The notes under the pieces: generated by a model
Databases searched by the model: none
Seen by the model: only the letters and a program-made list of their open reading frames with translations
Told to the model about the DNA's origin: nothing
Assembly (NCBI GenBank): GCA_947625025.1
Contig: CANQMQ010000011.1
Coordinates: 1 to 55,433 of the forward strand
Length of the DNA stretch: 55,433 nucleotides
Source: an uncultured Clostridia bacterium
GTDB lineage: Bacteria; Bacillota; Clostridia; Christensenellales; Borkfalkiaceae
Direction: 5' to 3'
Part shown: one piece after another, positions 1 through 8,063 of the stretch
Numbering within the stretch: the stretch's first letter is position 1
Layout: every line of letters starts with the position of its first letter
Position numbers and translations under genes: made by a program

Positions 1-79
1 TCTTGTGCTCTTTCTCTCGCAAAAATCCTCAAAAAATCTTCCCGCTTTTTACTTGACTTTTATTTGCAGGTCTTTTTTA

Positions 80-2077
80 TTAAAACCCAATCCTGGATTT
101 CTTCTGAATATTGAAGGTAAACTCTTTCTCTCCGCTGGCACGCACAAAATCGTCCTTTGTGAGTATCATCTCAGTCTTGTTCGCCAACTGGCTCCTCATG
201 GCCGCCTTTGCCCAAGTGCGCTCGAACAAATTGCGGACAAACCGCGCATTGCTGAATTCTTTGGCATTGATGGTCTCATCGGAAAGGGATAAAAAATACT
301 CATGCGCCGCATCGAAAAGTTTCTCATCGTACTTAAACCGTGCCTTTACCATGGAAACATAAATTTCATACAGCTGCTCTCGCGTAAAGTTGGGGAACTC
401 TATCGTGTATGGCATCCTGCTTGCCAACCCCTGATTTCCGCGCATAAGCTTTTCCATATCATCGGTATAGCCTGCCATGATGACTACGAGGTCGCTTCTG
501 TGATTTTCCATTTCCGCAATCAGCGTATCGATCGCCTCTCTTCCGTAGTCACGGTCATTATCATCGCCGCGATAGAGGGAGTACGCCTCATCGATAAACA
601 ATACGGAGCCATATGCATCCCGGCAAATGCTCGCCGTTTTGGGTGCGGTCTCGCCAATATATCTTCCGCAAAAATCTCTCCCCGCATATTCATAAAAATT
701 CCCGACGCGCAAGAGCCCCTTTTCTTTGAGGATCTTTCCGATAATGCGGGCGACCGTCGTCTTACCTGTGCCGGGATTCCCCACAAAGCGCATATGGATA
801 CACGGCCTTTCCCCTGTATTTTGCCGGGCGGAAAGTTCGATTTGCGCGATCAGCTCCTCAACCTTCTTTTTGACTTGCTCATTTCCCACCAAACGGTTCA
901 GCTGTTCCATCCCCGAGAGCGTATCCTCGACATTCGAACAGAGCGCCCGCGTATCGCCACAGTTGATGGTATGACCGGCTTTCTTCTTTCCCGCATTATC
1001 CAACTGCTTATTGTAAACGAGTTCACGGGCGACCTTTTTTACGGTATTGAGGCCGTAAAACTTGCCATCCCCCTTTTCTTCCATGATACGCGCCAACAAA
1101 AATTCCCACGCATTCTTGGAAACCGTAAACCCGTAGCTCTTAAGTTCGCGCTCGGCGCAGATCTTCAGATCCTCACGGGTAAACGGGGGGAACGAAATGG
1201 TTTTCACGCTCAGCAAATCGTTCAATGAAAAGCTGAGATCCGCCAACACATCCTTCTCTAAGAATGGTACCCTGAATACGATGATGAATTCACCCATCGT
1301 CTTTTCGATTGCCCGAAGCAACAGTTTGAATTGATGGCTGTCCGTTTTCCCAAGCCATTCGCTGATATCGATGCAGAGAACGCGGACCTTGTTTTTATCT
1401 CCGTTTTGCAAGGTCCGCATTACGCCCTCAAAGGGCTCCGTACCCTCTTTGTGCGGAGCGAGTTTCTCCTCCAAAACGGGGTAGGGATGCATGGAGCAAA
1501 GCTTCGTTGCGGATAGCGTCTGCGCAAGTAAATCGAGATACGTCGTAAGGCCGTACCCATCCCCGATGGAAAAGATATAGCTGCGGCCCTTAAATACCGC
1601 TTGCGTCTTATCCGCAATGAGCTGCGGCGCGATTTTTATGATCTCCCCGATCAAACTCTTGAATTCGCTTGCGCCCACCAATTCGGAGACTATTTCGGAT
1701 ACTTTGGAAACGTCATCCATCCTCTCTTTTTCATCCTCTCCCAAGAGCTCGGAGCGGATACTTTCCAAAAGGGTATCGTAATCGATTGCTCCCGAATTTG
1801 CTTCATCTTCGACCTGCGTTATTTCCAAATTGAGGATCTCTTCTATTTTTTCACCGGGGTAATGGGTTGCAAGAACCGTCTTGATATGGTCTGCTATCCG
1901 ATCCGCATCCTGCATTTCACCCTTTACCAATAGCGTAAGGGAGGTCAGGGATGCATTTTCGACGGCCACATCGTCGCTCTGCAACAGGGATCTCAATTTG
2001 GCAATGGGCAATTCCTCATCTTCCCGATGCTTGAGCACCCACACGCCTTCGAGCTCAACAACGATCTTCTGCATCAT
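80..2077 (-). CDS. Tandem AAA+ ATPase, CbxX/CfqX (SpoVK-like) type
   Basis: 665 residues. The C-terminal half is a complete AAA+ module of the CbxX/CfqX family: Walker A GNPGTGKT at about 433-440, Walker B SVLFIDEAY at about 491-499, and a likely arginine finger near R554 in LASRM. The N-terminal half resembles a second AAA+ domain that has lost its chemistry: the P-loop position reads GDGYGLTT (about 172-179, no GKT) and the Walker B position reads VLCIDISEW (about 233-241, no DE pair). Members of this family remodel protein complexes, for example SpoVK, Rubisco activase CbbX and type VII secretion EccA. The substrate here is unknown. Its ATG overlaps the stop of the upstream regulator by 4 bp (ATGA), so the two are translationally coupled. 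The AAA+ assignment is secure; the role is not. Confidence 0.9.
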   Translation of the reverse strand: MMQKIVVELEGVWVLKHREDEELPIAKLRSLLQSDDVAVENASLTSLTLLVKGEMQDADRIADHIKTVLATHYPGEKIEEILNLEITQVEDEANSGAIDYDTLLESIRSELLGEDEKERMDDVSKVSEIVSELVGASEFKSLIGEIIKIAPQLIADKTQAVFKGRSYIFSIGDGYGLTTYLDLLAQTLSATKLCSMHPYPVLEEKLAPHKEGTEPFEGVMRTLQNGDKNKVRVLCIDISEWLGKTDSHQFKLLLRAIEKTMGEFIIVFRVPFLEKDVLADLSFSLNDLLSVKTISFPPFTREDLKICAERELKSYGFTVSKNAWEFLLARIMEEKGDGKFYGLNTVKKVARELVYNKQLDNAGKKKAGHTINCGDTRALCSNVEDTLSGMEQLNRLVGNEQVKKKVEELIAQIELSARQNTGERPCIHMRFVGNPGTGKTTVARIIGKILKEKGLLRVGNFYEYAGRDFCGRYIGETAPKTASICRDAYGSVLFIDEAYSLYRGDDNDRDYGREAIDTLIAEMENHRSDLVVIMAGYTDDMEKLMRGNQGLASRMPYTIEFPNFTREQLYEIYVSMVKARFKYDEKLFDAAHEYFLSLSDETINAKEFSNARFVRNLFERTWAKAAMRSQLANKTEMILTKDDFVRASGEKEFTFNIQKKSRIGF

Positions 2078-2403
2078 TTTCCGTCCTCTTCAAAAACAAG
2101 TATTTCTTTCAATTTTACATCTGCAAGCTGACAGTAAAAAAGCATATTTTCCAATGAGACGGGCGTCTTTCCGTTCTCCCAGTTAAATATAACGCTTTCC
2201 GAAACATGAAACATCGCCGCAAGCTCAGGTCTGCTGATGCTGGTATCCATATCATATCTGCATGTTTCACATTCTCCGCTGCAATTGCCATCATCGCGAC
2301 GCAACTCAGAGCATACATTTCTCCGCAAGGATATATTATCATTGCGGAGAAGCTGCAAGTTTTTACCTGTCTTTTCCCAATCAATGTATCTTTGTTTCTT
2401 CAT
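2074..2403 (-). CDS. XRE-like HTH regulator with inserted cysteine cluster
   Basis: 109 residues. The helix-turn-helix occupies about residues 56-85 (ISRPELAAMFHVSESVIFNW) and is followed by a typical XRE tail. The first helix (about 12-25) is separated from the rest by about 30 residues holding four cysteines at 31, 41, 45 and 48 (C-x9-C-x3-C-x2-C). This spacing suggests a bound metal ion or iron-sulfur cluster, so DNA binding may sense metal, redox or oxygen; that is inference. The gene overlaps the AAA+ ATPase by 4 bp and presumably controls the pair. The ribosome site ahead of the ATG is weak. A sigma-A promoter lies about 190 nt upstream, leaving a long leader. Confidence 0.8.
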   Translation of the reverse strand: MKKQRYIDWEKTGKNLQLLRNDNISLRRNVCSELRRDDGNCSGECETCRYDMDTSISRPELAAMFHVSESVIFNWENGKTPVSLENMLFYCQLADVKLKEILVFEEDGK

Positions 2404-2598
2404 ACTTCGATCCCTTGGCGAATCCCGCCATAATTATTTAACATTCGTTCGGCTTCATCCCAAGCCGTATCAATAACAACATTTTGAAAATTGACGATGC
2501 ATCGCATCATTCTGATGCCGATTCATCCCGGGCGTAAGGCCATATCAACAGCGTTGCATTCCATACTTGAACCCTTGCGTGTTACAAAAACCTTTTTT
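2404..2598. other. Leader region of the HTH-AAA+ transcript
   Basis: About 195 bp of presumed 5' untranslated RNA on the minus strand. No known riboswitch core or terminator was seen; short GC palindromes are present but none is convincing. Confidence 0.35.
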
Positions 2599-2627
2599 AT
2601 TATACTCATTCCGAGCCCATCCGTCAA
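2599..2627 (-). promoter_or_regulatory. Sigma-A promoter for HTH-AAA+ pair
   Basis: On the minus strand, TTGACG (2627-2622) and TATAAT (2604-2599) are separated by 17 bp. Transcription would start near 2592, giving a leader of about 190 nt before the HTH start codon. I saw no clear riboswitch or ORF in that leader. Confidence 0.6.
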
Positions 2628-2662
2628 GACTTGACAAAAATTCTTCCGAAGATTTTGTAGGA

Positions 2663-2764
2663 TCACAATGGATATTCGAGGGGATCAAACAGCAGCCTGC
2701 CGTTCATGATCGGCGCAACAACAACTCCCCGTGCGCCCACGGTATTTGCAACCAAAACTTTCAT
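2663..2764 (-). CDS. Possible 33-residue peptide ORF
   Basis: A short ATG-to-TGA frame reads MKVLVANTVGARG then VVVAPIMNGRLL and ends in EYPL. It has no clear ribosome site and resembles nothing I know. It lies in the roughly 570-bp stretch between the HTH gene and the divergent membrane-protein gene. It could be a decayed gene fragment or chance, and is listed only so that the gap is described. Confidence 0.15.
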   Translation of the reverse strand: MKVLVANTVGARGVVVAPIMNGRLLFDPLEYPL

Positions 2765-2818
2765 CGGAAATTTTTATGCGACGCCGTAACCCGTACGTTT
2801 TCCACATAAAAACCGTAT

Positions 2819-2858
2819 AAAAAACCGTGCCGGGCAGAATGAATTCCGTTCGGCACGG
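2819..2858 (-). terminator. Terminator-like hairpin without an obvious gene
   Basis: CCGTGCCG (2825-2832) pairs with CGGCACGG (2851-2858), with a loop of 18 nt. Read on the minus strand the hairpin is followed by TTTTTT (2824-2819). No leftward gene ends here, since the next gene upstream runs rightward. It may block transcription entering the HTH-AAA+ region or be left over from a lost gene. Confidence 0.4.
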
Positions 2859-2912
2859 CGCGGGGAGGACGAGAAAGGGTTGGAAAATTTTTGATAAAAA
2901 TACACGAAACGC

Positions 2913-2941
2913 TTGACAAGGATACTTGGCAGTGATAGGAT
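2913..2941 (+). promoter_or_regulatory. Promoter of membrane protein/XRE pair
   Basis: TTGACA (2913-2918), a 17-bp spacer, then TAGGAT (2936-2941). The -35 hexamer lies inside the small palindrome CTTG-A-CAAG (2912-2920), and the half-site TACTTGGCA lies in the spacer (2923-2931), so a repressor bound here would cover the promoter. Confidence 0.65.
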
Positions 2942-2946
2942 AGAGA

Positions 2947-2964
2947 TGCCAAGCGTACTTGGCA
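2947..2964 (+). promoter_or_regulatory. Palindromic operator, likely for the adjacent XRE repressor
   Basis: TGCCAAG-CGTA-CTTGGCA is a perfect 7-bp inverted repeat just downstream of the -10. Its right half TACTTGGCA (2956-2964) repeats the spacer half-site at 2923-2931. Its position between the -10 and the ribosome site (AAAGGAG) is typical of autorepression by a Cro-like protein, and the small XRE gene 500 bp downstream is the natural candidate. Confidence 0.6.
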
Positions 2965-2976
2965 AAGGAGTGGGGT

Positions 2977-3477
2977 ATGCAAGAAAATGATCCGTTGACG
3001 GCGAAGCCTCAGGAATCGGAGCCAATACAAGAACCAATAGAAGAGGCGTTGCCTCAAGTAGCGCAGCCCGCACAAGAAACGGAACCCGTACAAGAAGTAA
3101 AACCCGCACAAGAAACGGAGCAGGAAAGGGAAGCGCTCTCGCGGGAAGAAGTGCTCCTGCGGGCGAGGGCGGAGAATGCGCACGGCGATGAGCGGCAACG
3201 TTCCCAGATGCAGTGGGGAAATTACGCGGGATTCATCGCCACCGAATTTGCCTGCATCGTCATCATGTTCGTCTACATCTTTACAGGGAGGGAATTTTCT
3301 CCAGAGCTCTTCTGTATTCTGTTTACGGGAATTTCGGCGCAGAATATCGTGCAGGCATGTATCAACAAGGGGAAGAAAACCAAGACGGTCTTTATCGTGT
3401 GTGCCGCCCTGATTACGGCGTGCACCCTCATGTATTGGGTCTTTTGGATCTTGGGGCTGTGCGGGATCAGGCCGTGA
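2977..3477 (+). CDS. Membrane protein of the XRE-adjacent (DUF6442-like) type
   Basis: 166 residues from the ATG preceded by AAAGGAGTGGGGT; an upstream in-frame ATG at 2959 lies inside the operator and is unlikely. The first 75 or so residues are acidic and low in complexity, with repeated P-x-QE(T/P) units. Three hydrophobic segments follow: about 83-103 (AGFIATEFACIVIMFVYIF), 108-126 and 136-160. Small three-helix membrane proteins of this type are commonly encoded next to a Cro-like regulator in Clostridia. I matched it to DUF6442 from memory only. Function is unknown. The XRE gene starts 9 bp downstream, so the two form an operon. Confidence 0.7.
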   Translation: MQENDPLTAKPQESEPIQEPIEEALPQVAQPAQETEPVQEVKPAQETEQEREALSREEVLLRARAENAHGDERQRSQMQWGNYAGFIATEFACIVIMFVYIFTGREFSPELFCILFTGISAQNIVQACINKGKKTKTVFIVCAALITACTLMYWVFWILGLCGIRP

Positions 3478-3486
3478 GGGAATGCC

Positions 3487-3693
3487 ATGGACGATAAACT
3501 CATTCTTCACAACCGTCTCAAGGAAGTGCGGGCGGAGAAGGGCCTCTCGCAGGGGGACCTTGCGGGCATGGTGGGGGTCTCCCGCAATACAATAAGCTCG
3601 GTGGAGACGGGGAAGTACTGCCCCACCGCAAAGCTTGCCCTCATTCTGTGTATCGCGCTCAATAAAAAATTCGAGGAAATTTTTTACTTCTGA
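3487..3693 (+). CDS. Small XRE-family (Cro-like) transcriptional regulator
   Basis: 68 residues, almost entirely one helix-turn-helix: LKEVRAEKGLSQGDLAG then VSRNTISSVETGKYCP, with the usual C-terminal hydrophobic helix and the ending FEEIFYF common to this stand-alone group. A GAGGG ribosome site precedes the ATG. It is co-transcribed with the membrane protein 9 bp upstream and probably represses that operon through the palindrome at 2947-2964. Confidence 0.88.
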   Translation: MDDKLILHNRLKEVRAEKGLSQGDLAGMVGVSRNTISSVETGKYCPTAKLALILCIALNKKFEEIFYF

Positions 3694-3778
3694 GGGTACG
3701 CTTCTGAAACCCGTAATTTCATTTCCGTCCCCGTAACCATAAAAACATATATTTGTTGTGTTTGGGCGGATAAATTTG

Positions 3779-3787
3779 TGGTACAAT
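3779..3787 (+). promoter_or_regulatory. Extended -10 promoter for the zinc protease
   Basis: TG-G-TACAAT, an extended -10 element, with no good -35 at the expected distance. It lies 18 bp ahead of the chosen start codon. Confidence 0.5.
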
Positions 3788-3805
3788 AGATGTGTAGGTA
3801 TTTCT

Positions 3806-4525
3806 ATGTTTGATTATTTGCTATTTTTACTCATCCTCATCCCCTTCATCGCCCTCTCGGGTTGGGCGAGCGCACGGGTCAACTCGACCTATGCCGCCTT
3901 CGACCGCGTTCCCAATTCTTCCCGCATGACGGGTTACGATGCGGCCACGCGGCTCATGCACAGCCGCGGCGTCGATGATATCACGGTAAACCGCATCGCG
4001 GGGCGCCTCACCGATCACTACCACCCCCAAAAGAGGGAGGTAAACCTCTCCCAGAGCACCTATGGCTCGGCATCGGTGGCGGCGGTTGCGGTGGCGGCGC
4101 ACGAAGTCGGGCACGTCATGCAGAACAAGAAGGGGTACATCCCCTACCGCATCCGCAATCTCTTGGTGCCTGCCGCCAACCTCGGCTCCCGCCTTGCGTT
4201 GCCCCTCATCATGATCGGGCTCATCTTGGACCTCGCCCTCTTCTCGATCGGCTCCCCCGTCGGGCAGTACCTCATGTATGTGGGCATCGGGCTGTATGGG
4301 CTCTCCGTGCTCTTCATGCTCGTGACCCTGCCCGTGGAATTCAACGCCTCCTCCCGTGCCCGCAAGATGCTCTTAGAGGATGGAATTATTACGGATAGCG
4401 AGGTGCCTGCGGTGAAGAAAGTGCTCTCTGCAGCCGCCCTCACCTACGTCGCCTCCATGCTCATCTCCCTCATCTACTTCTTGCGGTACCTCTTCATCGT
4501 CCTCTCCCGTACCCGCAGAAATTGA
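3806..4525 (+). CDS. YugP-like membrane zinc metallopeptidase
   Basis: 239 residues from the ATG at 3806; an in-frame start 48 bp upstream lies before the predicted -10 and is rejected. An N-terminal membrane segment (about 3-22) is followed by the family core GxDAATRLM and the zinc site HEVGH at 99-103, then two or three further membrane segments (about 128-175 and 215-235). This matches the YugP zinc metallopeptidase family (Zn_peptidase_2), membrane proteins widespread in Bacillota whose physiological substrate is unknown. Length is normal for the family. It is a single-gene unit ending in a strong terminator. Confidence 0.9.
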   Translation: MFDYLLFLLILIPFIALSGWASARVNSTYAAFDRVPNSSRMTGYDAATRLMHSRGVDDITVNRIAGRLTDHYHPQKREVNLSQSTYGSASVAAVAVAAHEVGHVMQNKKGYIPYRIRNLLVPAANLGSRLALPLIMIGLILDLALFSIGSPVGQYLMYVGIGLYGLSVLFMLVTLPVEFNASSRARKMLLEDGIITDSEVPAVKKVLSAAALTYVASMLISLIYFLRYLFIVLSRTRRN

Positions 4526-4547
4526 TGGTTATTGATGGAAATTATAG

Positions 4548-4590
4548 CCCGCGGCCCATGCCATTCGGCATGGGCCGCGGGTTTTCTTTT
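4548..4590 (+). terminator. Intrinsic terminator after the zinc protease
   Basis: A perfect 15-bp stem (CCCGCGGCCCATGCC with its complement), loop ATTC, then TTTTCTTTT. On the opposite strand it also lies just past the ddl stop codon, but there it lacks a T-run. Confidence 0.85.
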
Positions 4591-4619
4591 GAAATTGTGC
4601 CAACAGTGTTGACACTTTT

Positions 4620-5726
4620 TTATTCGGCATACGCACTCCTCCGCTTTCCCTTGGTGCCGAATACGGGGGAGGAGAGGATGCCGGAGGTAATAAGCTCCTT
4701 TTGCGGGCGGGGGGCAGCCCCCTCCTCGATGAGGGCACATAAAAACTTCTTGGCATCCGTAAGGCTTCTGCCGAAGAGGTAACAGGAGAGCGACCCCGGC
4801 ACGGTGTTGAGCTCGTTGAAGTAGTACTCCTCCCCCACCACCAAGAAGTCTGCACGGACGACGCCCCGCCCGTCGAAGGCCTCATACAGCGTTCGGGTGG
4901 CCTCTCGGATGGCCTTTGCTATGGGTTCGGGCAGCTTTGCGGGGATCTCGCTCTCCCGCTTTCCCGCATCCTCGTATTTTTCGGAGAAGGTGAGGATGTC
5001 CCCACCCGAAAATACCTCTTCCAAGGGAGAGACGCAGAGGGTATCCCCCTTTCTCCAGACGGCGCAGTTGATATCCCGCTTGCCCTCCAAATACTTCTCC
5101 ACGAGCGCCTTCTCGTCCAAACGGAAGGCGAGCTCGAGGGCGCGGGCGAGTTCGCCCTCATTCTTTGCGACCTTTACGCCGATGCTCGAGCCAAGCCTTG
5201 CGGGCTTTACGACGACGGGGTACCCGAGCGCTTCCACCTGCCGTGCCGCCCCCATTCTATCCCCCTTCCAATCCTTCTCATGTACGGGGACGGCGGGCAC
5301 CGTCGGGATCTTCAGCCCCTCTGCCGCAAGTTTCGTGAGCGTTTTATCCATGAATACGGCGGAGATGGGCAATGCGGGGGATGCGGACGGGATCTTGTAA
5401 AACTCTAAGAGGGCAGAAAGGGTGCCGTCCTCCCCCATGCCGCCGTGGCAACAGTTGAGGGCGCAGTCGATGGAAACCTTCTTCTTGCCTACCTCCACTC
5501 CGCCCGTGCAGAAGTTCACCCGCCTCCCCTTTTTCTTTTCGGGATCCTTGAAGTATTCGGGGCTTCTCATCGAATTTGAGGTAACCATGTCCGAAGTCTC
5601 CGTCAAAAATATGGGGAGAACGCGGTAGCTTCCGCGGAGCAGGTTTACGGCAAGCATGCCCGTGATAACCGAAATTTCCCTCTCGTTGGAGCGCCCTCCG
5701 AAGAATACCGCCACCGTCTTTGCCAT
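4620..5726 (-). CDS. ddl: D-alanine--D-alanine ligase
   Basis: 368 residues, ATP-grasp family. Joins two D-alanines with ATP in the cytoplasm to make the dipeptide that ends peptidoglycan precursors. Visible signatures are the N-terminal FFGGRSNEREIS (the usual GGxSxEHEVS), the glycine-rich loop GSSIGVKV near residue 178, and the C-terminal metal/substrate motif FNELNTVPGS in place of NEINTxPG. Ribosome site GGAGGTG precedes the ATG, 59 bp after the Mur ligase. It is the last gene of a six-gene leftward operon, and its place directly after a MurF-like ligase suggests the two act in sequence. Confidence 0.93.
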   Translation of the reverse strand: MAKTVAVFFGGRSNEREISVITGMLAVNLLRGSYRVLPIFLTETSDMVTSNSMRSPEYFKDPEKKKGRRVNFCTGGVEVGKKKVSIDCALNCCHGGMGEDGTLSALLEFYKIPSASPALPISAVFMDKTLTKLAAEGLKIPTVPAVPVHEKDWKGDRMGAARQVEALGYPVVVKPARLGSSIGVKVAKNEGELARALELAFRLDEKALVEKYLEGKRDINCAVWRKGDTLCVSPLEEVFSGGDILTFSEKYEDAGKRESEIPAKLPEPIAKAIREATRTLYEAFDGRGVVRADFLVVGEEYYFNELNTVPGSLSCYLFGRSLTDAKKFLCALIEEGAAPRPQKELITSGILSSPVFGTKGKRRSAYAE

Positions 5727-5785
5727 AAAAAAACACCTCCGAAGAAAATTTTTCCTCTTTGGTGCTTTCCTCGTTTGTGCTATTT

Positions 5786-7375
5786 TCAGCTTCTGTATTT
5801 ATCGGGCAGGTCGTTCAAAAACAGCACGGCGTCCCCCGTTTGCAGTTCTTCCGAGAGAAGTTCCTGCGCCTTTTTCAGGTTGGGTACGACGCGCAGCCGC
5901 CCATCATCCCCGCCCGCGTCGAGGTACCCCTGCCGCACGCTGAGCACGAGGGTCTCCCCCACGAGAATGACTTCGAGCCCCACGAGCGAGGCCCCGAGGG
6001 CGCGGTTGGCCTCCTCTTCGAGGTTGCCGAGTTCCACGAGCCCCGGCGTCACCACATACTGCCTTCCGCCGAACAGCCGCAGCGTCTCCACCGCATCCTG
6101 CGCCCCTGCGACGTTGGAATTGTAGCTATCATCGAGGACGGTAACGCCCCCCGAGACAATTTTCTCGAGGCGGTGCTCCACGGGGCGGATGGCGGGAATG
6201 GCCGCCGCGATCTCCTCGGGCGTCATGCCGAGCATGTGCGCGAGCGCCGCCGCAATGGCGATGTCCTCCGCCGCATGCCTCCCTAAAAGAGTGGTGGTTA
6301 CGGGAATGCGGGTATCCCCAAGGAGCAAGGTAAACGAAGTGCCCTCCGTGGTAGGCGTGACGTCCTCTGCGCCGTAATCAACACCGAAGCGGAGCGCCCC
6401 TTCCTTTTGGATATAGTCTCCCGTCAGCCCGAGCACGACGCGCTCCGCCTGCGCTGCGAGCACCCCCTTTTCACGGGCGATGCCCTCCACCGTGAAGAAG
6501 CTCTCGAGGTGCTGATTGCCGATGGCCGTAATTACCCCTACGGTGGGGCGGACGAGGTCGCACAGTTCCTTGATATCCCCCTCCTTGCGTGCCCCCATCT
6601 CCGCGAGGAAGATATCGCAGTCGAGGCCGTTATCGTTGACGAAGCGGGCGATGCCGATGGGCGTATTATAGGAAAGCGGGGTCGCTATCGTGCGGTACTT
6701 GGTGGAGAGCAATGTGGCGGCGTAGTGCTTGACGCTCGTCTTGCCATAGGAGCCCGTGATGCCCACCTTGATGCAGTCGCTCTCCGCGATATGCTTTGCG
6801 GCATTGCGGATGAATTTACGGTTGCGGGGAAGCTCGTAACACTTATCGACGGCGTTTGCGGCACAGAGGAGCACGGCGAAGAGGAGGGGCGCAAGGCCCA
6901 TCGGGACGGGGCGCAGAAGGACGTGCGCGAGCGTCGTGCCGATGGCATCGGCGGCGAAATACAGCCCCATCTCCACCCCGAAGAGGAGGAGCGCGAGGAG
7001 GACGTAGAAGCAAATAGAGAGCCTGAGCACGCGGTTGGTGCGGTTCAAGGGCACCTTGAGGGCGTTGCGGAAGGAATAGGTAAACAGGATGCACATGGCG
7101 ATATATGCCACCGCCGCAACGAGCAAGGCGATCTCGACGCCCGCAAACGAGAAGCAGAGCGCGGAGAGCGCGGTGATGAGCACGAGGACGGTCGCAAGGA
7201 GCTCATACCGCCTTCTCAAATGGTTGCCGCGGCGGTAGAACCACCGCACGGTGCCCCTTCCGCCGTAACCCTCCTGTTGCAGAATGCCGAAGAGAGGCTG
7301 GGCGGTGAGATACAGGAAGCAGGAGAGCACCAGGGCGTATGCGGCGCTCTCGGCATAGATTTCAAAGGTCGGCAT
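5786..7375 (-). CDS. Membrane-anchored Mur ligase (MurF-like)
   Basis: 529 residues. Start chosen at the ATG preceded by GGAGGAATTTTTGC; it overlaps the upstream hydrolase by 14 bp. The first 180 or so residues are membrane-embedded, with about five hydrophobic segments (about 10-30, 58-78, 80-100, 118-140, 155-175), replacing the soluble uridine-binding domain of ordinary MurF. The Mur ligase catalytic core follows: ATP loop GITGSYGKTS (about 206-214), TPLSYNTPIG, AEMGARKEGD, GNQHLESF, HRLEKI and DDSYNSNV, closest to MurF. MurF adds D-Ala-D-Ala to UDP-MurNAc-tripeptide; the adjacent ddl supports that substrate. The membrane module suggests an enzyme working at the bilayer, perhaps on a lipid-linked substrate. 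That last point is inference. Confidence 0.82.
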   Translation of the reverse strand: MPTFEIYAESAAYALVLSCFLYLTAQPLFGILQQEGYGGRGTVRWFYRRGNHLRRRYELLATVLVLITALSALCFSFAGVEIALLVAAVAYIAMCILFTYSFRNALKVPLNRTNRVLRLSICFYVLLALLLFGVEMGLYFAADAIGTTLAHVLLRPVPMGLAPLLFAVLLCAANAVDKCYELPRNRKFIRNAAKHIAESDCIKVGITGSYGKTSVKHYAATLLSTKYRTIATPLSYNTPIGIARFVNDNGLDCDIFLAEMGARKEGDIKELCDLVRPTVGVITAIGNQHLESFFTVEGIAREKGVLAAQAERVVLGLTGDYIQKEGALRFGVDYGAEDVTPTTEGTSFTLLLGDTRIPVTTTLLGRHAAEDIAIAAALAHMLGMTPEEIAAAIPAIRPVEHRLEKIVSGGVTVLDDSYNSNVAGAQDAVETLRLFGGRQYVVTPGLVELGNLEEEANRALGASLVGLEVILVGETLVLSVRQGYLDAGGDDGRLRVVPNLKKAQELLSEELQTGDAVLFLNDLPDKYRS

Positions 7376-8063
7376 GCAAAAATTCCTCCACCGCAAGCGA
7401 GAACGCGAGCGGATTTTCGAGATGGGTGAAGTGCCCCCCGTCCAAGAGAAGGAAGGAAGAGCCCTTCGTACAGGATTGCAGAAGTTTTACCTGCTCGGGG
7501 GGCGTCTCGGTATCCTCCCGCCCGCAGAGGTAGAGCACGGGGCGGGTGATGGCGGAGGCGTCCGCACGGAGATCCTCGTTGACGATTTTCTTGAAACTCT
7601 CCCGCATTACGGGGGAAAGGGAGCGGTACTCCTCGCTTCCGAAGCGCCGCTCCGCGTACATGGGTGCCACCTTTTTCATGAAGCGGTAAAATTTCACCTT
7701 CATGCGGTAGGAGAGCGTTCTCCTCTTTACGATGCCCGCACAGCCCGTGAGCGCCGCGCGATCTACCCTACCCCTTGCGAGGAGCTTGATGGAGACCCGC
7801 CCCCCGAAGGAATGGGCGATGAGGTTGGGATTTTCTACATGGAGCCGCGCGAGGGCCTCCTCCGTCCAATCGGCGTAATCGGAGACCGACCACGCCGCCC
7901 TCAAGGGTTCCGCCCCGCCCATCCCTGGAAAATCGAGGGCGGTCACGCGGTAAAACTTACCAAAGTAATCGATTTGCGGGGCAAAGCTCTCCTTGGAGGC
8001 GAGGTAGCCGTGCAAGAATACGAGATCCTTGCCCTCCCCCCGTTGCACAAAACTGAGATTCAA
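7362..8063 (-). CDS. Alpha/beta-fold hydrolase
   Basis: 233 residues from a TTG start whose second and third bases are the first two of rimI's TGA stop (TTGA overlap), with AAAGGAG just upstream; the longer in-frame extension runs through rimI in another frame and is rejected. Visible elements are the oxyanion strand FLHGYLASKESF, nucleophile elbow AHSFGG, acid region CGREDTETPP and terminal catalytic histidine in DGGHFTHLENP. The substrate cannot be read from the sequence. Its fixed place between the tRNA-modification genes and the Mur ligase in this operon may reflect a cell-wall role, but that is only context. Confidence 0.85.
   Translation of the reverse strand: MNLSFVQRGEGKDLVFLHGYLASKESFAPQIDYFGKFYRVTALDFPGMGGAEPLRAAWSVSDYADWTEEALARLHVENPNLIAHSFGGRVSIKLLARGRVDRAALTGCAGIVKRRTLSYRMKVKFYRFMKKVAPMYAERRFGSEEYRSLSPVMRESFKKIVNEDLRADASAITRPVLYLCGREDTETPPEQVKLLQSCTKGSSFLLLDGGHFTHLENPLAFSLAVEEFLHADL

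Noticed and set aside
4590-4620. A second small hairpin (GTGTCAA/TTGGCAC) as a ddl terminator.
   Set aside because: Short imperfect stem and no T-run on the ddl strand.
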